Shown: one piece after another, positions 1 through 7,696 of the stretch
How positions within the stretch are numbered: position 1 is the first letter of the stretch
Layout: every line of letters begins with the position of its first letter
NCBI GenBank assembly: GCA_947307175.1
Contig: CAMZIK010000004.1
Coordinates: forward strand, 1 to 59,159
Origin: an uncultured Clostridia bacterium
GTDB taxonomy: Bacteria; Bacillota; Clostridia; Oscillospirales; Ruminococcaceae
DNA length: 59,159 nt
Reading direction: 5' to 3'
The notes under the pieces: generated by a model
What the model saw: the letters and a program-made list of their open reading frames with translations, nothing else
Told to the model about the DNA's origin: nothing
The model's database searches: none
Program-made: the position numbers and the translations under genes

Positions 1-38
1 TTGAGGGATAACCCTTTTTCAAAAGGGTTTCCCTCAAT
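1..38. terminator. Hairpin, probable terminator of an upstream gene
   Basis: An interrupted inverted repeat opens the window. TTGAGGGA pairs with TCCCTCAA, and ACCCTTTT pairs with AAAAGGGT inside it. It lies upstream of dapB and probably ends a gene outside the window. No clear U-tract follows on the plus strand. The stem resembles the hairpin at 1042-1075 in style. Confidence 0.5.
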
Positions 39-116
39 TATTCGACAGGTTTGCTCCGCTAAATTCTGATTTAGTTTAGGAACTACTTAATAATAAAATG
101 CAAAGGAATGATAATA

Positions 117-875
117 ATGACTAACATAGCTATCTGCGGTGCAAGCGGTAAAATGGGACATTTCATCGCTGATGTCATCGCTTCGAGAGACGACTGCAAG
201 ACAATTTACGGTATCGACAAGTTCGGAGACAAGTATGCTGACTTTGAAATTGTCAGAGAGCCGTCTGAAATGACTGAAAAGCCTGATGTTATCATCGACT
301 TTTCAAACCCTGCGAGCCTTGACGGTCTGCTCGGCTACTGCCAGATGAACGCTGTTGCGCTCGTTATCGGAACAACAGGTTACTCAAAAGAAGAAATTGA
401 AAAGATAAACAAGGCTGCTCAGCAGATACCTGTTTTCTTTACGTTCAATATGTCTCTCGGCATCAACCTGCTGACTGATCTGGCTAAAAAGGCGACTGCT
501 ATCCTCGGCGGACAGTTCGACATCGAGATAGTTGAACAGCACCACAACCAGAAGATCGACGCACCAAGCGGTACGGCTATTATGCTTGCAAACGCTATCA
601 ACGAGGAGCTTGACAACAAGTACACCTATGTTTATGACAGGCACTCGGTAAGAGCTAAGAGGACAAAGACTGAGATAGGTATGCACGCTATCAGAGGCGG
701 CACTATCGTCGGCACTCACGAGATAATCTTTGCGGGTCGCGACGAGGTCATAACCCTCAAGCACGAGGCACACTCAAAGCAGGTATTTGCAGTTGGTTCT
801 GTAAACGCTGCGTGCTTCCTTGCCGGAAAGAGCGCAGGTATGTACACGATGAACGACCTTATCAAAGAGATGTGA
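117..875 (+). CDS. dapB: 4-hydroxy-tetrahydrodipicolinate reductase
   Basis: DapB is the cytosolic reductase that reduces the dehydrated form of 4-hydroxy-tetrahydrodipicolinate with NAD(P)H, in the lysine/meso-diaminopimelate pathway that feeds peptidoglycan. The protein (252 aa from this start) begins with the Rossmann motif GASGKMG. It carries the diagnostic catalytic segment EQHHNQKIDAPSGTA near residues 138-152, with the paired histidines and the lysine of the family. An ATG lies 9 bases upstream at 108, but the AAAGGA at 102-107 is only correctly spaced (9 bases) for the ATG at 117, so I chose 117. dapA is not in the window. A strong hairpin terminator follows 15 bases after the stop. 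Confidence 0.96.
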   Translation: MTNIAICGASGKMGHFIADVIASRDDCKTIYGIDKFGDKYADFEIVREPSEMTEKPDVIIDFSNPASLDGLLGYCQMNAVALVIGTTGYSKEEIEKINKAAQQIPVFFTFNMSLGINLLTDLAKKATAILGGQFDIEIVEQHHNQKIDAPSGTAIMLANAINEELDNKYTYVYDRHSVRAKRTKTEIGMHAIRGGTIVGTHEIIFAGRDEVITLKHEAHSKQVFAVGSVNAACFLAGKSAGMYTMNDLIKEM

Positions 876-889
876 TATATAACAAAACG

Positions 890-922
890 CCCTCTTGGTT
901 CTGAACCAAGAGGGTTATATTA
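890..922 (+). terminator. Rho-independent terminator of dapB
   Basis: An 11-bp perfect stem (890-900 with 904-914) closes on a 3-base loop and is followed by an AT-rich tail (ttatattat). It sits directly behind dapB. Confidence 0.85.
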
Positions 923-976
923 TACTTGGGGTATTCTCTTAGGTAGTATCTCCGCACTTCTTTAGGGCTCTCAGTC

Positions 977-1018
977 AAAATCAGGGATATGGGAATATAT
1001 TCCCATATCCCTGATTTT
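977..1018. repeat. Perfect 42-bp palindrome
   Basis: The 21 bases at 977-997 are the exact reverse complement of those at 998-1018, with no loop. Key blocks are AAAATCAGGG and CCCTGATTTT at the ends and a GGGAATATATTCCC centre. It lies between the dapB terminator and the hairpin that ends the convergent flavodiiron gene, so it is not needed as a terminator for either. Confidence 0.8.
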
Positions 1019-1041
1019 CATTAAAAGGTTTCTGAAGGGTT

Positions 1042-1075
1042 TTGGGGGAACTCTTCTCTAAAAGAGTTCCCCCAA
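1042..1075 (-). terminator. Terminator hairpin after the flavodiiron gene
   Basis: A 14-bp perfect stem (1042-1055 with 1062-1075) has a 6-base loop and starts 8 bases past the stop codon of the minus-strand gene. There is no long U-tract on the minus side, so termination efficiency is uncertain. Confidence 0.7.
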
Positions 1076-1082
1076 CTATAAG

Positions 1083-2873
1083 CTAAGTTATCGGTTCAAA
1101 GTCGGCAGCGCCGTGTTTGCACAGCGGACAGATGAAATCTTCGGGAAGCTCATCGCCTTCGTAGATATAGCCGCAGATCTTGCAGACCCAGCCCTTTTTG
1201 CCCTCGGTCTGAGGCTTTGGCTTGACGTTGTTCTGATAGTAGGTATAGGTCATCGTTTCCCTGTCGCTCATTACTCTTGCTTCGGTTATCGAGCAGATGA
1301 ACATTCCGTGCGAGCCGAGGTCAACATAATCCTCGACTTTAAGGGACATAACGGCGTTGATATACTCAGGGAGGATAACGAGTCCGTTATCGGACTTTGT
1401 GGTTGTGATTCCCTCGAACTTATCGACATTTCTTCCGCTCTGGAATCCGAAATGCTCAAAAACTCTGAACGGAGCATCGATGCTGAGGCAGTTGACGTTA
1501 AGAACGCCTGTCTGCTTGATGACATGGTGAGAATAGTTTGCCTTATTAATAGTTACGGAAATCCTGTTGGGATTGTCAGACACCTGTGCAACGGTATTTA
1601 CGATAAGGCCGTTATCGTGCTTTCCGTCATTGGAGGTAACTACATACAGACCGTAGCCGATGCGGTACAGAGCAGTCATATCGCTCTTGTTGGCGTTTCC
1701 TGCGGAACGGGCGATATAGTCTCTGCAAAGCTCGTCAGACAGCTTATCTATCTGCTCCTTGTTCTCGGAGTTCATAGCGGACTTGATCTTAACGACAGGC
1801 TCTGCAAAGGTAAGGTTCTTACAGCCTGCGAGCTTATCCTTCATTATCTTTGCGGCAAGCGGTGCCCATGTTCCGTTCTCGACAAATGCGACTGTTCTGT
1901 TCTTGAAGCCACGCTCGGTGAGGTGGTCGATGAATTCACGCATGAACGGGTAGATCTCTGCGTTATAGGTAGTTGTTGCAAGCACGAGTTTGCCGTATCT
2001 GAAAGCATCTGCGACTGCTTTTGCCATATCGCATCTTGCAAGGTCGTTGACGACTACTTCGGGGCAGCCCTTTTCACGCAGTTTCTGTGCAAGTGCTTCG
2101 ACAGCTTTTTTAGTATTTCCGTAAACTGAGGTATAGCAGATAACTATGCCGTCGGTCTCTATATCATAGCTTGACCATGTGCTGTAAAGGGAGATATACT
2201 TTCCGAGGTCTTCGCTGAGGACAGGACCGTGAAGCGGACAGATATGCTCTATATCCAGGCCTGCTGCTTTTTTGAGAACAGCCTGCACCTGAGCGCCGTA
2301 CTTTCCGACGATGCCGATATAATACCTTCTTGCCTCGTCTGTCCAGTCCTGCTGCACATCGAGCGCACCGAACTTTCCGAATCCGTCGGCAGAGAAAAGT
2401 ATCTTATCGGTGCTGTCGTAAGTCATAATTACCTCGGGCCAGTGGACCATAGGTGCGGTGACGAAATTGAGGGTATGTTTTCCGAGCGAAAGGGTCGAGC
2501 CTTCACCGACCTCTACCCTATTGCCTTCAAAGTCAATGCCGTAGAACTGTGACATCATTGCAAAAGCTTTGACTGATGAGACAACGGCTGCATCGGGATA
2601 CTTTTTCGCAAAGGCTGCGATGCTGCCCGAATGGTCGGGTTCCATATGCTGAACTACGAGATAGTCGGGCTTTTTGCCGTCAAGAGTTTCTTCGAGGTTG
2701 TCCAGCCACTCGTGAGTAAATCCTGCATCGACGGTATCCATTACGGCTATCTTCTCGTCGATTATCACATAGCTGTTATAGCTCATTCCGTCAGGCACTT
2801 TATACTGACCCTCAAAGAGGTCTACCTTATGGTCATTGACACCTACATATTTTACATCTTGTGTTATCCTCAT
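1083..2873 (-). CDS. Flavodiiron protein fused to flavin reductase and rubredoxin domains
   Basis: This is a cytoplasmic four-electron O2 reductase and/or NO reductase of anaerobes (596 aa). Residues 1-240 form the metallo-beta-lactamase-like diiron domain, with the HMEPDHSG ligand motif at 76-83 and further candidate ligands H144, D163 and H215. Residues 242-385 are a flavodoxin domain (ICYTSVYGNTKKA, FMN binding). Residues 398-550 match the flavin-reductase family. The last 36 residues are a rubredoxin with two CxxC knuckles (VCKICGY, CPLCKHG). The fusion could therefore carry its own electron chain from reduced pyridine nucleotide to the diiron site. Three ATGs occur in a row. AAAGGAG at 2881-2887 is best spaced for the innermost (2873). 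It lies 16 bases behind the FIST-GGDEF gene and is probably cotranscribed with it. Confidence 0.93.
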   Translation of the reverse strand: MRITQDVKYVGVNDHKVDLFEGQYKVPDGMSYNSYVIIDEKIAVMDTVDAGFTHEWLDNLEETLDGKKPDYLVVQHMEPDHSGSIAAFAKKYPDAAVVSSVKAFAMMSQFYGIDFEGNRVEVGEGSTLSLGKHTLNFVTAPMVHWPEVIMTYDSTDKILFSADGFGKFGALDVQQDWTDEARRYYIGIVGKYGAQVQAVLKKAAGLDIEHICPLHGPVLSEDLGKYISLYSTWSSYDIETDGIVICYTSVYGNTKKAVEALAQKLREKGCPEVVVNDLARCDMAKAVADAFRYGKLVLATTTYNAEIYPFMREFIDHLTERGFKNRTVAFVENGTWAPLAAKIMKDKLAGCKNLTFAEPVVKIKSAMNSENKEQIDKLSDELCRDYIARSAGNANKSDMTALYRIGYGLYVVTSNDGKHDNGLIVNTVAQVSDNPNRISVTINKANYSHHVIKQTGVLNVNCLSIDAPFRVFEHFGFQSGRNVDKFEGITTTKSDNGLVILPEYINAVMSLKVEDYVDLGSHGMFICSITEARVMSDRETMTYTYYQNNVKPKPQTEGKKGWVCKICGYIYEGDELPEDFICPLCKHGAADFEPIT

Positions 2874-2889
2874 CATCATTCTCCTTTCG

Positions 2890-4641
2890 TCACAGAACAA
2901 CTACCTTGTTCTTACCGTTTCGCTTTCCGAGATACAGCGCATCATCGGCTCTCTTGCAGACCTGCTCAGATGCTTCGCCCTGTCTGAAGATCGAAACACC
3001 CGCGGTTATGGTCTGATGCCCGGCTTGTTCAAATTCAATCTCGCTGAATGCGATCCTGAGCTGTTCGGCGATCTCCTTGGCATTCTGTGAATCCTTGCCT
3101 GTTATGCAGACCATGAACTCCTCACCGCCCCAGCGTCCGATCAGAGCCTTAACGCCAAGCTTTTCGACAGTTTCGTTCAGGCTCCTTGAAAGACCTCTGA
3201 GGACATCATCGCCTTCATCATGACCGTAGGTATCGTTGACCTGCTTGAAGTCGTCAATATCTATCATTATAAGTGCGGCATCTTTCTTTTCCTTATCAAT
3301 ACATTCGATAATATCGTCCTGTATCTTTACTCGGTTCAGAAGACCTGTGAGTCCGTCGGTTATCGCCATTCTTTCAAGCTTGCGGTTAGCCTCCTCAAGC
3401 TCGGCTGTGGAGATGTCCACGAAGTTTGCAAGCCTGCTTATAAGGGAGACTTGTTTTGAGATATGGAAGCCCTGCATATCGACTTCGTTTTCCAGTCCGG
3501 GAACAACATCGCCTTCACGGAAAGCTCCGACAACGAGCGTTACATTATGCTGGATAAGCTCGGTGTCTTTTCTGAGGAACTCTCCCGAAGTATAAAAGCC
3601 TGATGTCTGAGCGACAGACTGGAACGGCTTTGTTTCGGTATCAGCCATATAGCCCCAGAAGAATCTTCTTGCGGCACAGGAATACAGATGTATAACCTGC
3701 GGCTGGAACTTTGAGATCTCCTCGCCGCCGGAATGAACAGTACGCAGTATCGTTTCGGGATCACCATAAGCCATTTTGACTCTGGTTTTCTCTTGGATAT
3801 TTCCTGTCATTATCAGCGCACCGTCGGGACTGCACCCTGTCGGAGCACGCAGTATCTTGGATTCTCCCAACTTATAGATAAGCGGGAACTCCAGAGAATT
3901 TCTGAAAAAGTTTCTGTCGTTTTCGATATTTAGGTATTTATAGTAAACATCGAATGCGGGTTCACCGTCAAGCTCGTAAAGCATTTTACCGTCTGACCTT
4001 GTGACCTCATGCTCCCTGCCGAGAGTCTTCCAGCCGCTTATCTGCCATGTTCGGATATGGATATCGTTTCCGCCCAGGAACCTGAAAACGATCGCTCCAT
4101 TTGAACATTCTCCGTCACTGGAAAAAACATAAGCCTGGGTCTCATCAATATCGGCAGAAAACGCACCGCCGCCGAAAAGCTCGACATCGCTGCGGATATT
4201 GCTCAGTTCACTGCAAAGTTCCGTGGTGGAAAGGCCACGAATAGTCAGAAGCATCTCAACTGATCTGATCCAGCTGTTTGAGTTGACATACTCCACTGCC
4301 TCTTTGCAGACCTGAAGAACATTATGCTCGCTGATACGGCGCTGCATTACCTCGACTTTTGTATCAGGATACTCAAACACGGTACACACGATGCAGACAT
4401 TGTTTTTTGAAAGCTCGCCCAGCATTATATTTCCGTTTGTGGTACAGCCGCTGTAAACTGCATTTGGCATCTCTGTTTTTATTGCATTACAGATAGTATC
4501 TATTGCGGTTTTATCAAGCACCTCGGAATAGATCTCGAATGTAACTGCCGAGCTGATATTCTGCTGACACCACTGCTTGACACGCTTTATATCATGCAGA
4601 AGCAGGTCTTTGGTCTTATATTCAAATTGTATCTGTTTCAT
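2890..4641 (-). CDS. FIST-domain sensor diguanylate cyclase
   Basis: This 583-aa cytoplasmic protein has no transmembrane segments. The N-terminal part (about 1-375) reads as a FIST_N plus FIST_C sensory region (GCTTNGNI near residue 65; ILRAPTGCSPDGALIM in the C part). A short helical linker with ELEEANRKLERM (about 395-420) follows, then a GGDEF domain with the active GGEEF signature at 505-509. No RxxD product-inhibition site precedes GGEEF. FIST domains bind small ligands, and the NosP subgroup binds haem and NO. Whether this one does is inference. RBS GGGGTGA precedes the ATG, and the promoter at 4681-4709 drives it. The flavodiiron gene follows 16 bases later, which suggests a shared response to NO or oxygen. 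Confidence 0.88.
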   Translation of the reverse strand: MKQIQFEYKTKDLLLHDIKRVKQWCQQNISSAVTFEIYSEVLDKTAIDTICNAIKTEMPNAVYSGCTTNGNIMLGELSKNNVCIVCTVFEYPDTKVEVMQRRISEHNVLQVCKEAVEYVNSNSWIRSVEMLLTIRGLSTTELCSELSNIRSDVELFGGGAFSADIDETQAYVFSSDGECSNGAIVFRFLGGNDIHIRTWQISGWKTLGREHEVTRSDGKMLYELDGEPAFDVYYKYLNIENDRNFFRNSLEFPLIYKLGESKILRAPTGCSPDGALIMTGNIQEKTRVKMAYGDPETILRTVHSGGEEISKFQPQVIHLYSCAARRFFWGYMADTETKPFQSVAQTSGFYTSGEFLRKDTELIQHNVTLVVGAFREGDVVPGLENEVDMQGFHISKQVSLISRLANFVDISTAELEEANRKLERMAITDGLTGLLNRVKIQDDIIECIDKEKKDAALIMIDIDDFKQVNDTYGHDEGDDVLRGLSRSLNETVEKLGVKALIGRWGGEEFMVCITGKDSQNAKEIAEQLRIAFSEIEFEQAGHQTITAGVSIFRQGEASEQVCKRADDALYLGKRNGKNKVVVL

Positions 4642-4680
4642 ACGTTCACCCCATCACAAAATATTAGTTTGCTGTGTTTA

Positions 4681-4709
4681 ATTATATCACAGTTTATATC
4701 CAAAAGCAA
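4681..4709 (-). promoter_or_regulatory. Sigma-70 promoter for the FIST-GGDEF/flavodiiron operon
   Basis: Read on the minus strand, TTGCTT (4704-4709) and TATAAT (4681-4686) are separated by 17 bases, about 40 bases upstream of the start codon. Confidence 0.75.
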
Positions 4710-4809
4710 TATATTCTCGTTAAAAATCGAAGCATAAGAATACTAATATTTCGGGTATTGGTAAAAAAATTGACCCAAAAGCATTCACGCTTTCAGATCA
4801 GATAACATG

Positions 4810-5433
4810 CTATTTAAACTCAACTGTAACGGTCTCTTTGCCGCCTTGCCCGTCATTGAAAGTGATGTCGGCGGAATCGTCAGACCACCTGATGTCATAC
4901 CTGCCTTCGTTGCGGTAACCGTCATCAGTGGTGAAACCTTTGAGTACGACCGCTTTGCCGCCGTCTTCGACCTGATAGACAGTCCCCCAGCCGCCGAGCA
5001 GCCACGATTCTTCTTTGATGACCATAGTATGCTGACCATCAGTATACTCAAAGCACTTAGGGTCTGTACCGCCGAGCCAATCACCGTTGAACGTGATACA
5101 TCCGAACAGCAGTATCAGAACACTTATACCAGATATTATCCACGTTCTTGCGTAAAGCCTGCCCACGTCTGCTTCTCTGCGGACACGCTCTATAATACAA
5201 ACAACAGTGATAACAATGCAAGAGAGAACTATTATAAAAATCAAGGCTTTCGCAATGCCCATAACGACCGTATCTCTGAGCGCGTCAATTCTAATTCCGT
5301 TATTTGACTCGGTGCGCGTGTACTTGCCTGCAAGCCATTTCACCAGCAGGCAGCTTACGCCTGCAAACACAAACACCAACCCCAGCTCAATAAGCGGGAT
5401 AAGCCTGAGAAGTTTCAGCTTTTTCTTACTCAT
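4810..5433 (-). CDS. Small membrane protein of unknown function
   Basis: The 207-aa protein is not recognised. From the start with RBS AAAGGAGATG (about 5441-5448) it begins MSKKKLKLLRLIP. Three hydrophobic segments are visible: about residues 9-30, 59-82 and 98-117. A soluble domain of about 90 residues follows, containing FNGDWLGGTDPKCFEYTDG and a repeated pattern of short beta-strand-like stretches (VYQVEDGGKAVVLKGF). An 11-residue longer start at 5466 lacks a good ribosome binding site. It stands alone between the FIST-GGDEF promoter and the YjbR gene. No partner suggests a role. Confidence 0.7.
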   Translation of the reverse strand: MSKKKLKLLRLIPLIELGLVFVFAGVSCLLVKWLAGKYTRTESNNGIRIDALRDTVVMGIAKALIFIIVLSCIVITVVCIIERVRREADVGRLYARTWIISGISVLILLFGCITFNGDWLGGTDPKCFEYTDGQHTMVIKEESWLLGGWGTVYQVEDGGKAVVLKGFTTDDGYRNEGRYDIRWSDDSADITFNDGQGGKETVTVEFK

Positions 5434-5622
5434 ATCTGCATCTCCTTTTCTGACACAGCAAGCCAATATCCTGCCCCACTATATACTAAACGATTCAGAA
5501 GCGAAAAAAAGTGCAAGTTCTTGTGATCTTTGTAGCATTGTACAAAACCAAGCCGCTGCATTTGTGCATTTCGGTTTATAAAACACCAACCACAGCCGTA
5601 TGATCAGCCGTGGCTTTATGTG

Positions 5623-5994
5623 TTATTTATGTTTTTTGAGTTTCGGGGCAGTCATTTCAAAGCTCTGCTCTATCAGTCCGCAGACTACTTCAAGCGGAAC
5701 AGTTCCGTCGAGAAGTATAGTCAGCCAATGGTTTTTGTTCATATGGTAGCCGTGAAAGAAGCCTTGCTGCTGAGAGAGAAGATCTATCTGCAGAGTGTCG
5801 CACTTTACGTCGATAATATCAACTGTTTCGTCAGAGTCCAGCCCCAGCGCCGAGCGTCTGACTTTCATCAGTATGGCGTACCATTTCTTATTGCTTTCAT
5901 GGCGCAGGACGACGTCCTCGGGAGTTTTTGCCCAGAGGCTTTCGGGCAGAGTGCCGTAGGTGTCCTGTGCCCATTTCAAAACCTTTTCTCTCAT
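5623..5994 (-). CDS. MmcQ/YjbR family protein
   Basis: This 123-aa protein has the length and pattern of the YjbR/MmcQ fold: an N-terminal helix, then WYAILMKVRR and VDIIDVKCDT, and the closing NKNHWLTILLDG plus VCGLIEQSFEMTAPK. The family has a DNA-binding-like (CyaY-like) fold, but its biochemical role is not settled. The ATG lies one base after the stop codon of the upstream asparagine-synthetase-like gene, so the two are probably translationally coupled. An imperfect hairpin at about 5592-5617 follows the stop. Confidence 0.85.
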   Translation of the reverse strand: MREKVLKWAQDTYGTLPESLWAKTPEDVVLRHESNKKWYAILMKVRRSALGLDSDETVDIIDVKCDTLQIDLLSQQQGFFHGYHMNKNHWLTILLDGTVPLEVVCGLIEQSFEMTAPKLKKHK

Positions 5995-5995
5995 A

Positions 5996-7528
5996 TCAGC
6001 GCTTTACAAAATACTCTTCATACCACACAAGGAAGGTATAGATTGTCCATATCTTTCTCCAGTTGTCCGAGTTGCCGCCGACATAGTCATCATAGATAGC
6101 CTTTATCTCGCTTACGTTAAAGAACTTTTCTGCGATGTCGCTGTCAAACAGTCTTCTGACATCGGCGTTATAATTCTCATCAGCGAGCCATATCCTTATC
6201 GGCACGATAAATCCGAGCTTTTTGCGGAAAGCTATCTCATCGGGGAGAACTTTTGCGGCTGCTGTTCTGAATGCGACCTTGTTCTGCTCGTCATTTACCT
6301 TGAATTTTGAAGGCAGACGTGAAGCGATATCGAACACTCTCCTGTCGGTCAGCGGCATTCTTATCTCAAGGCCTGCTGCGGTACTCATCTTATGGACATT
6401 GAGGTAGATGTCGCCTTCGAGCCAGATCTGAATGTCAACGTCGCTCATCTTTGTCAGCGGGTCGAGACCCTCGTTATGCTCATAGATCTCTTTTGTAAGG
6501 TCAATAGGCAGGACGTTCTCGTTATAGCTTTTGAGTATGCGCTTTTTCTCGTCTTCTTTCATAATGTTGGTATTGCCGACATAGAAAGTCTTTAAGTTAT
6601 CGCCGTATCTTTCAGCGTTGCGGTACATATTATAGCCGCCGAAGAACTCGTCAGCGCCCTCGCCCGAATAACAGAGCTTGGTATGCTGTGCGGTAGCTTT
6701 GCAGGCTATTGCAAAAACTATCGCAGAAGCATCTGCAAGAGGCTGCTCCATATTATACATAACGTAAGGCACGATGTCAAAATACTCCTTAGGAGTGATA
6801 AGACATCTTGAATTGCCTCTGCCGAGAATGTCGGCAGTCTGCTTTGCAAGACCCGACTCATCGAATCTCTCGTCGTCATATCCGCAGGAATCTGACATCT
6901 GAGCATCGCTCATTGCAAGCACGTAGCTTGAATCTACGCCGCCAGAAAGGAACGACTCGGCAGTTTCATCATCTGTCTTGACCTCTTTCATCATCTGCTG
7001 AACTGTCGAGTGTATCTCGTCTGCCCAGTCTTCCAGCGATTTGCTGTCGTCCGGCTTGAACTCAGGTCTCCAGTAGCGTGTTATGCTGAGCTTACCGCCC
7101 TCAAATTCGAGATAGCAGCCCGGCATCAGCTTTTTGAGGCCTTTGAAGAATGTATCCTCGCCTGCAACGTAGGTCAGGGACATATATATCTGGAGCATAT
7201 CTGTGTTTATCTCTTTTTTGAAACCGTCCTGAGCGATAATATCACGGATATTCACGCCGCACAGCAGCTTTCCGTCATCGGTCAGGTAGTAATAATACGG
7301 CTTTGTGCCGAACTGGTCTCTGACGCAGAACAGCTTTTCGCCGTCCTTGATACAGAATGCGAACATACCATACAAGTGGTCAGGAAGCTCTTTCCCCCAT
7401 TTTTCGTAGCCCTTTAGGATTATCTGCTTTTCTCTTTCCTCACGGGAAAGACCGGCAGGCAGTCCGAGCTGTGCGCAGAGCGCTTCATGGTTGCGGATAT
7501 GTCCGATATACTCGATAAGTTCTGTCAT
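5996..7528 (-). CDS. Asparagine synthetase-like protein lacking the glutaminase nucleophile
   Basis: This 510-aa protein belongs to the AsnB/asparagine synthase family. It has the ATP-pyrophosphatase loop SGGVDSS (195-201) and the SGEGADEFFGGY signature (288-299), so it should adenylate an aspartate-like carboxylate and amidate it. The family normally starts with a processed Met followed by the catalytic Cys (MCG) and about 70 residues of glutaminase domain before the stretch seen here. Residues 40-80 (ILKGYEKWGK, YGMFAFCI, VRDQFGTKPYYY) match the second half of that domain. RBS GAGGTG and a promoter whose start site falls about 25 bases upstream show that the short N-terminus is the real one. 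It may use free ammonia or an external glutaminase, or act on another substrate. It is coupled to the YjbR gene. Confidence 0.88.
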   Translation of the reverse strand: MTELIEYIGHIRNHEALCAQLGLPAGLSREEREKQIILKGYEKWGKELPDHLYGMFAFCIKDGEKLFCVRDQFGTKPYYYYLTDDGKLLCGVNIRDIIAQDGFKKEINTDMLQIYMSLTYVAGEDTFFKGLKKLMPGCYLEFEGGKLSITRYWRPEFKPDDSKSLEDWADEIHSTVQQMMKEVKTDDETAESFLSGGVDSSYVLAMSDAQMSDSCGYDDERFDESGLAKQTADILGRGNSRCLITPKEYFDIVPYVMYNMEQPLADASAIVFAIACKATAQHTKLCYSGEGADEFFGGYNMYRNAERYGDNLKTFYVGNTNIMKEDEKKRILKSYNENVLPIDLTKEIYEHNEGLDPLTKMSDVDIQIWLEGDIYLNVHKMSTAAGLEIRMPLTDRRVFDIASRLPSKFKVNDEQNKVAFRTAAAKVLPDEIAFRKKLGFIVPIRIWLADENYNADVRRLFDSDIAEKFFNVSEIKAIYDDYVGGNSDNWRKIWTIYTFLVWYEEYFVKR

Positions 7529-7559
7529 AAAAACACCTCACTAAAAATAATCCGCAATA

Positions 7560-7588
7560 AGTATACCACAGATGCGCCGAAAAATCAA
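7560..7588 (-). promoter_or_regulatory. Promoter of the asparagine-synthetase-like gene
   Basis: On the minus strand TTGATT (7583-7588) and TATACT (7560-7565) are spaced by 17 bases. The expected start site near 7553 leaves a leader of about 25 bases before the ATG at 7528. Confidence 0.75.
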
Positions 7589-7611
7589 GCGTTGTCCGAG
7601 CGCATTTAACG

Positions 7612-7640
7612 ACAAAAAACCGCCCTGCAAAAGAGCGGTT
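7612..7640 (-). terminator. Terminator of the Thr-rich lipoprotein gene
   Basis: On the minus strand AACCGC (7635-7640) pairs with GCGGTT (7618-7623), and a run of six T follows immediately. It lies 57 bases past the stop codon of the lipoprotein gene. Confidence 0.8.
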
Positions 7641-7696
7641 CTTAAAAATGAGTCAGTGTTTATTCTTTGTGCCGACCGGCAGCCTGCACCGAATCA

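Noticed and set aside
1113..2129. 338-codon plus-strand frame opposite the flavodiiron gene
   Set aside because: It is a shadow of a real gene whose motifs are clear on the minus strand. It has no ribosome binding site and an odd composition.
5592..5617. Terminator behind the YjbR gene
   Set aside because: The stem is only about 7 pairs with a mismatch and has a poor T-tract, so I mention it only in passing.
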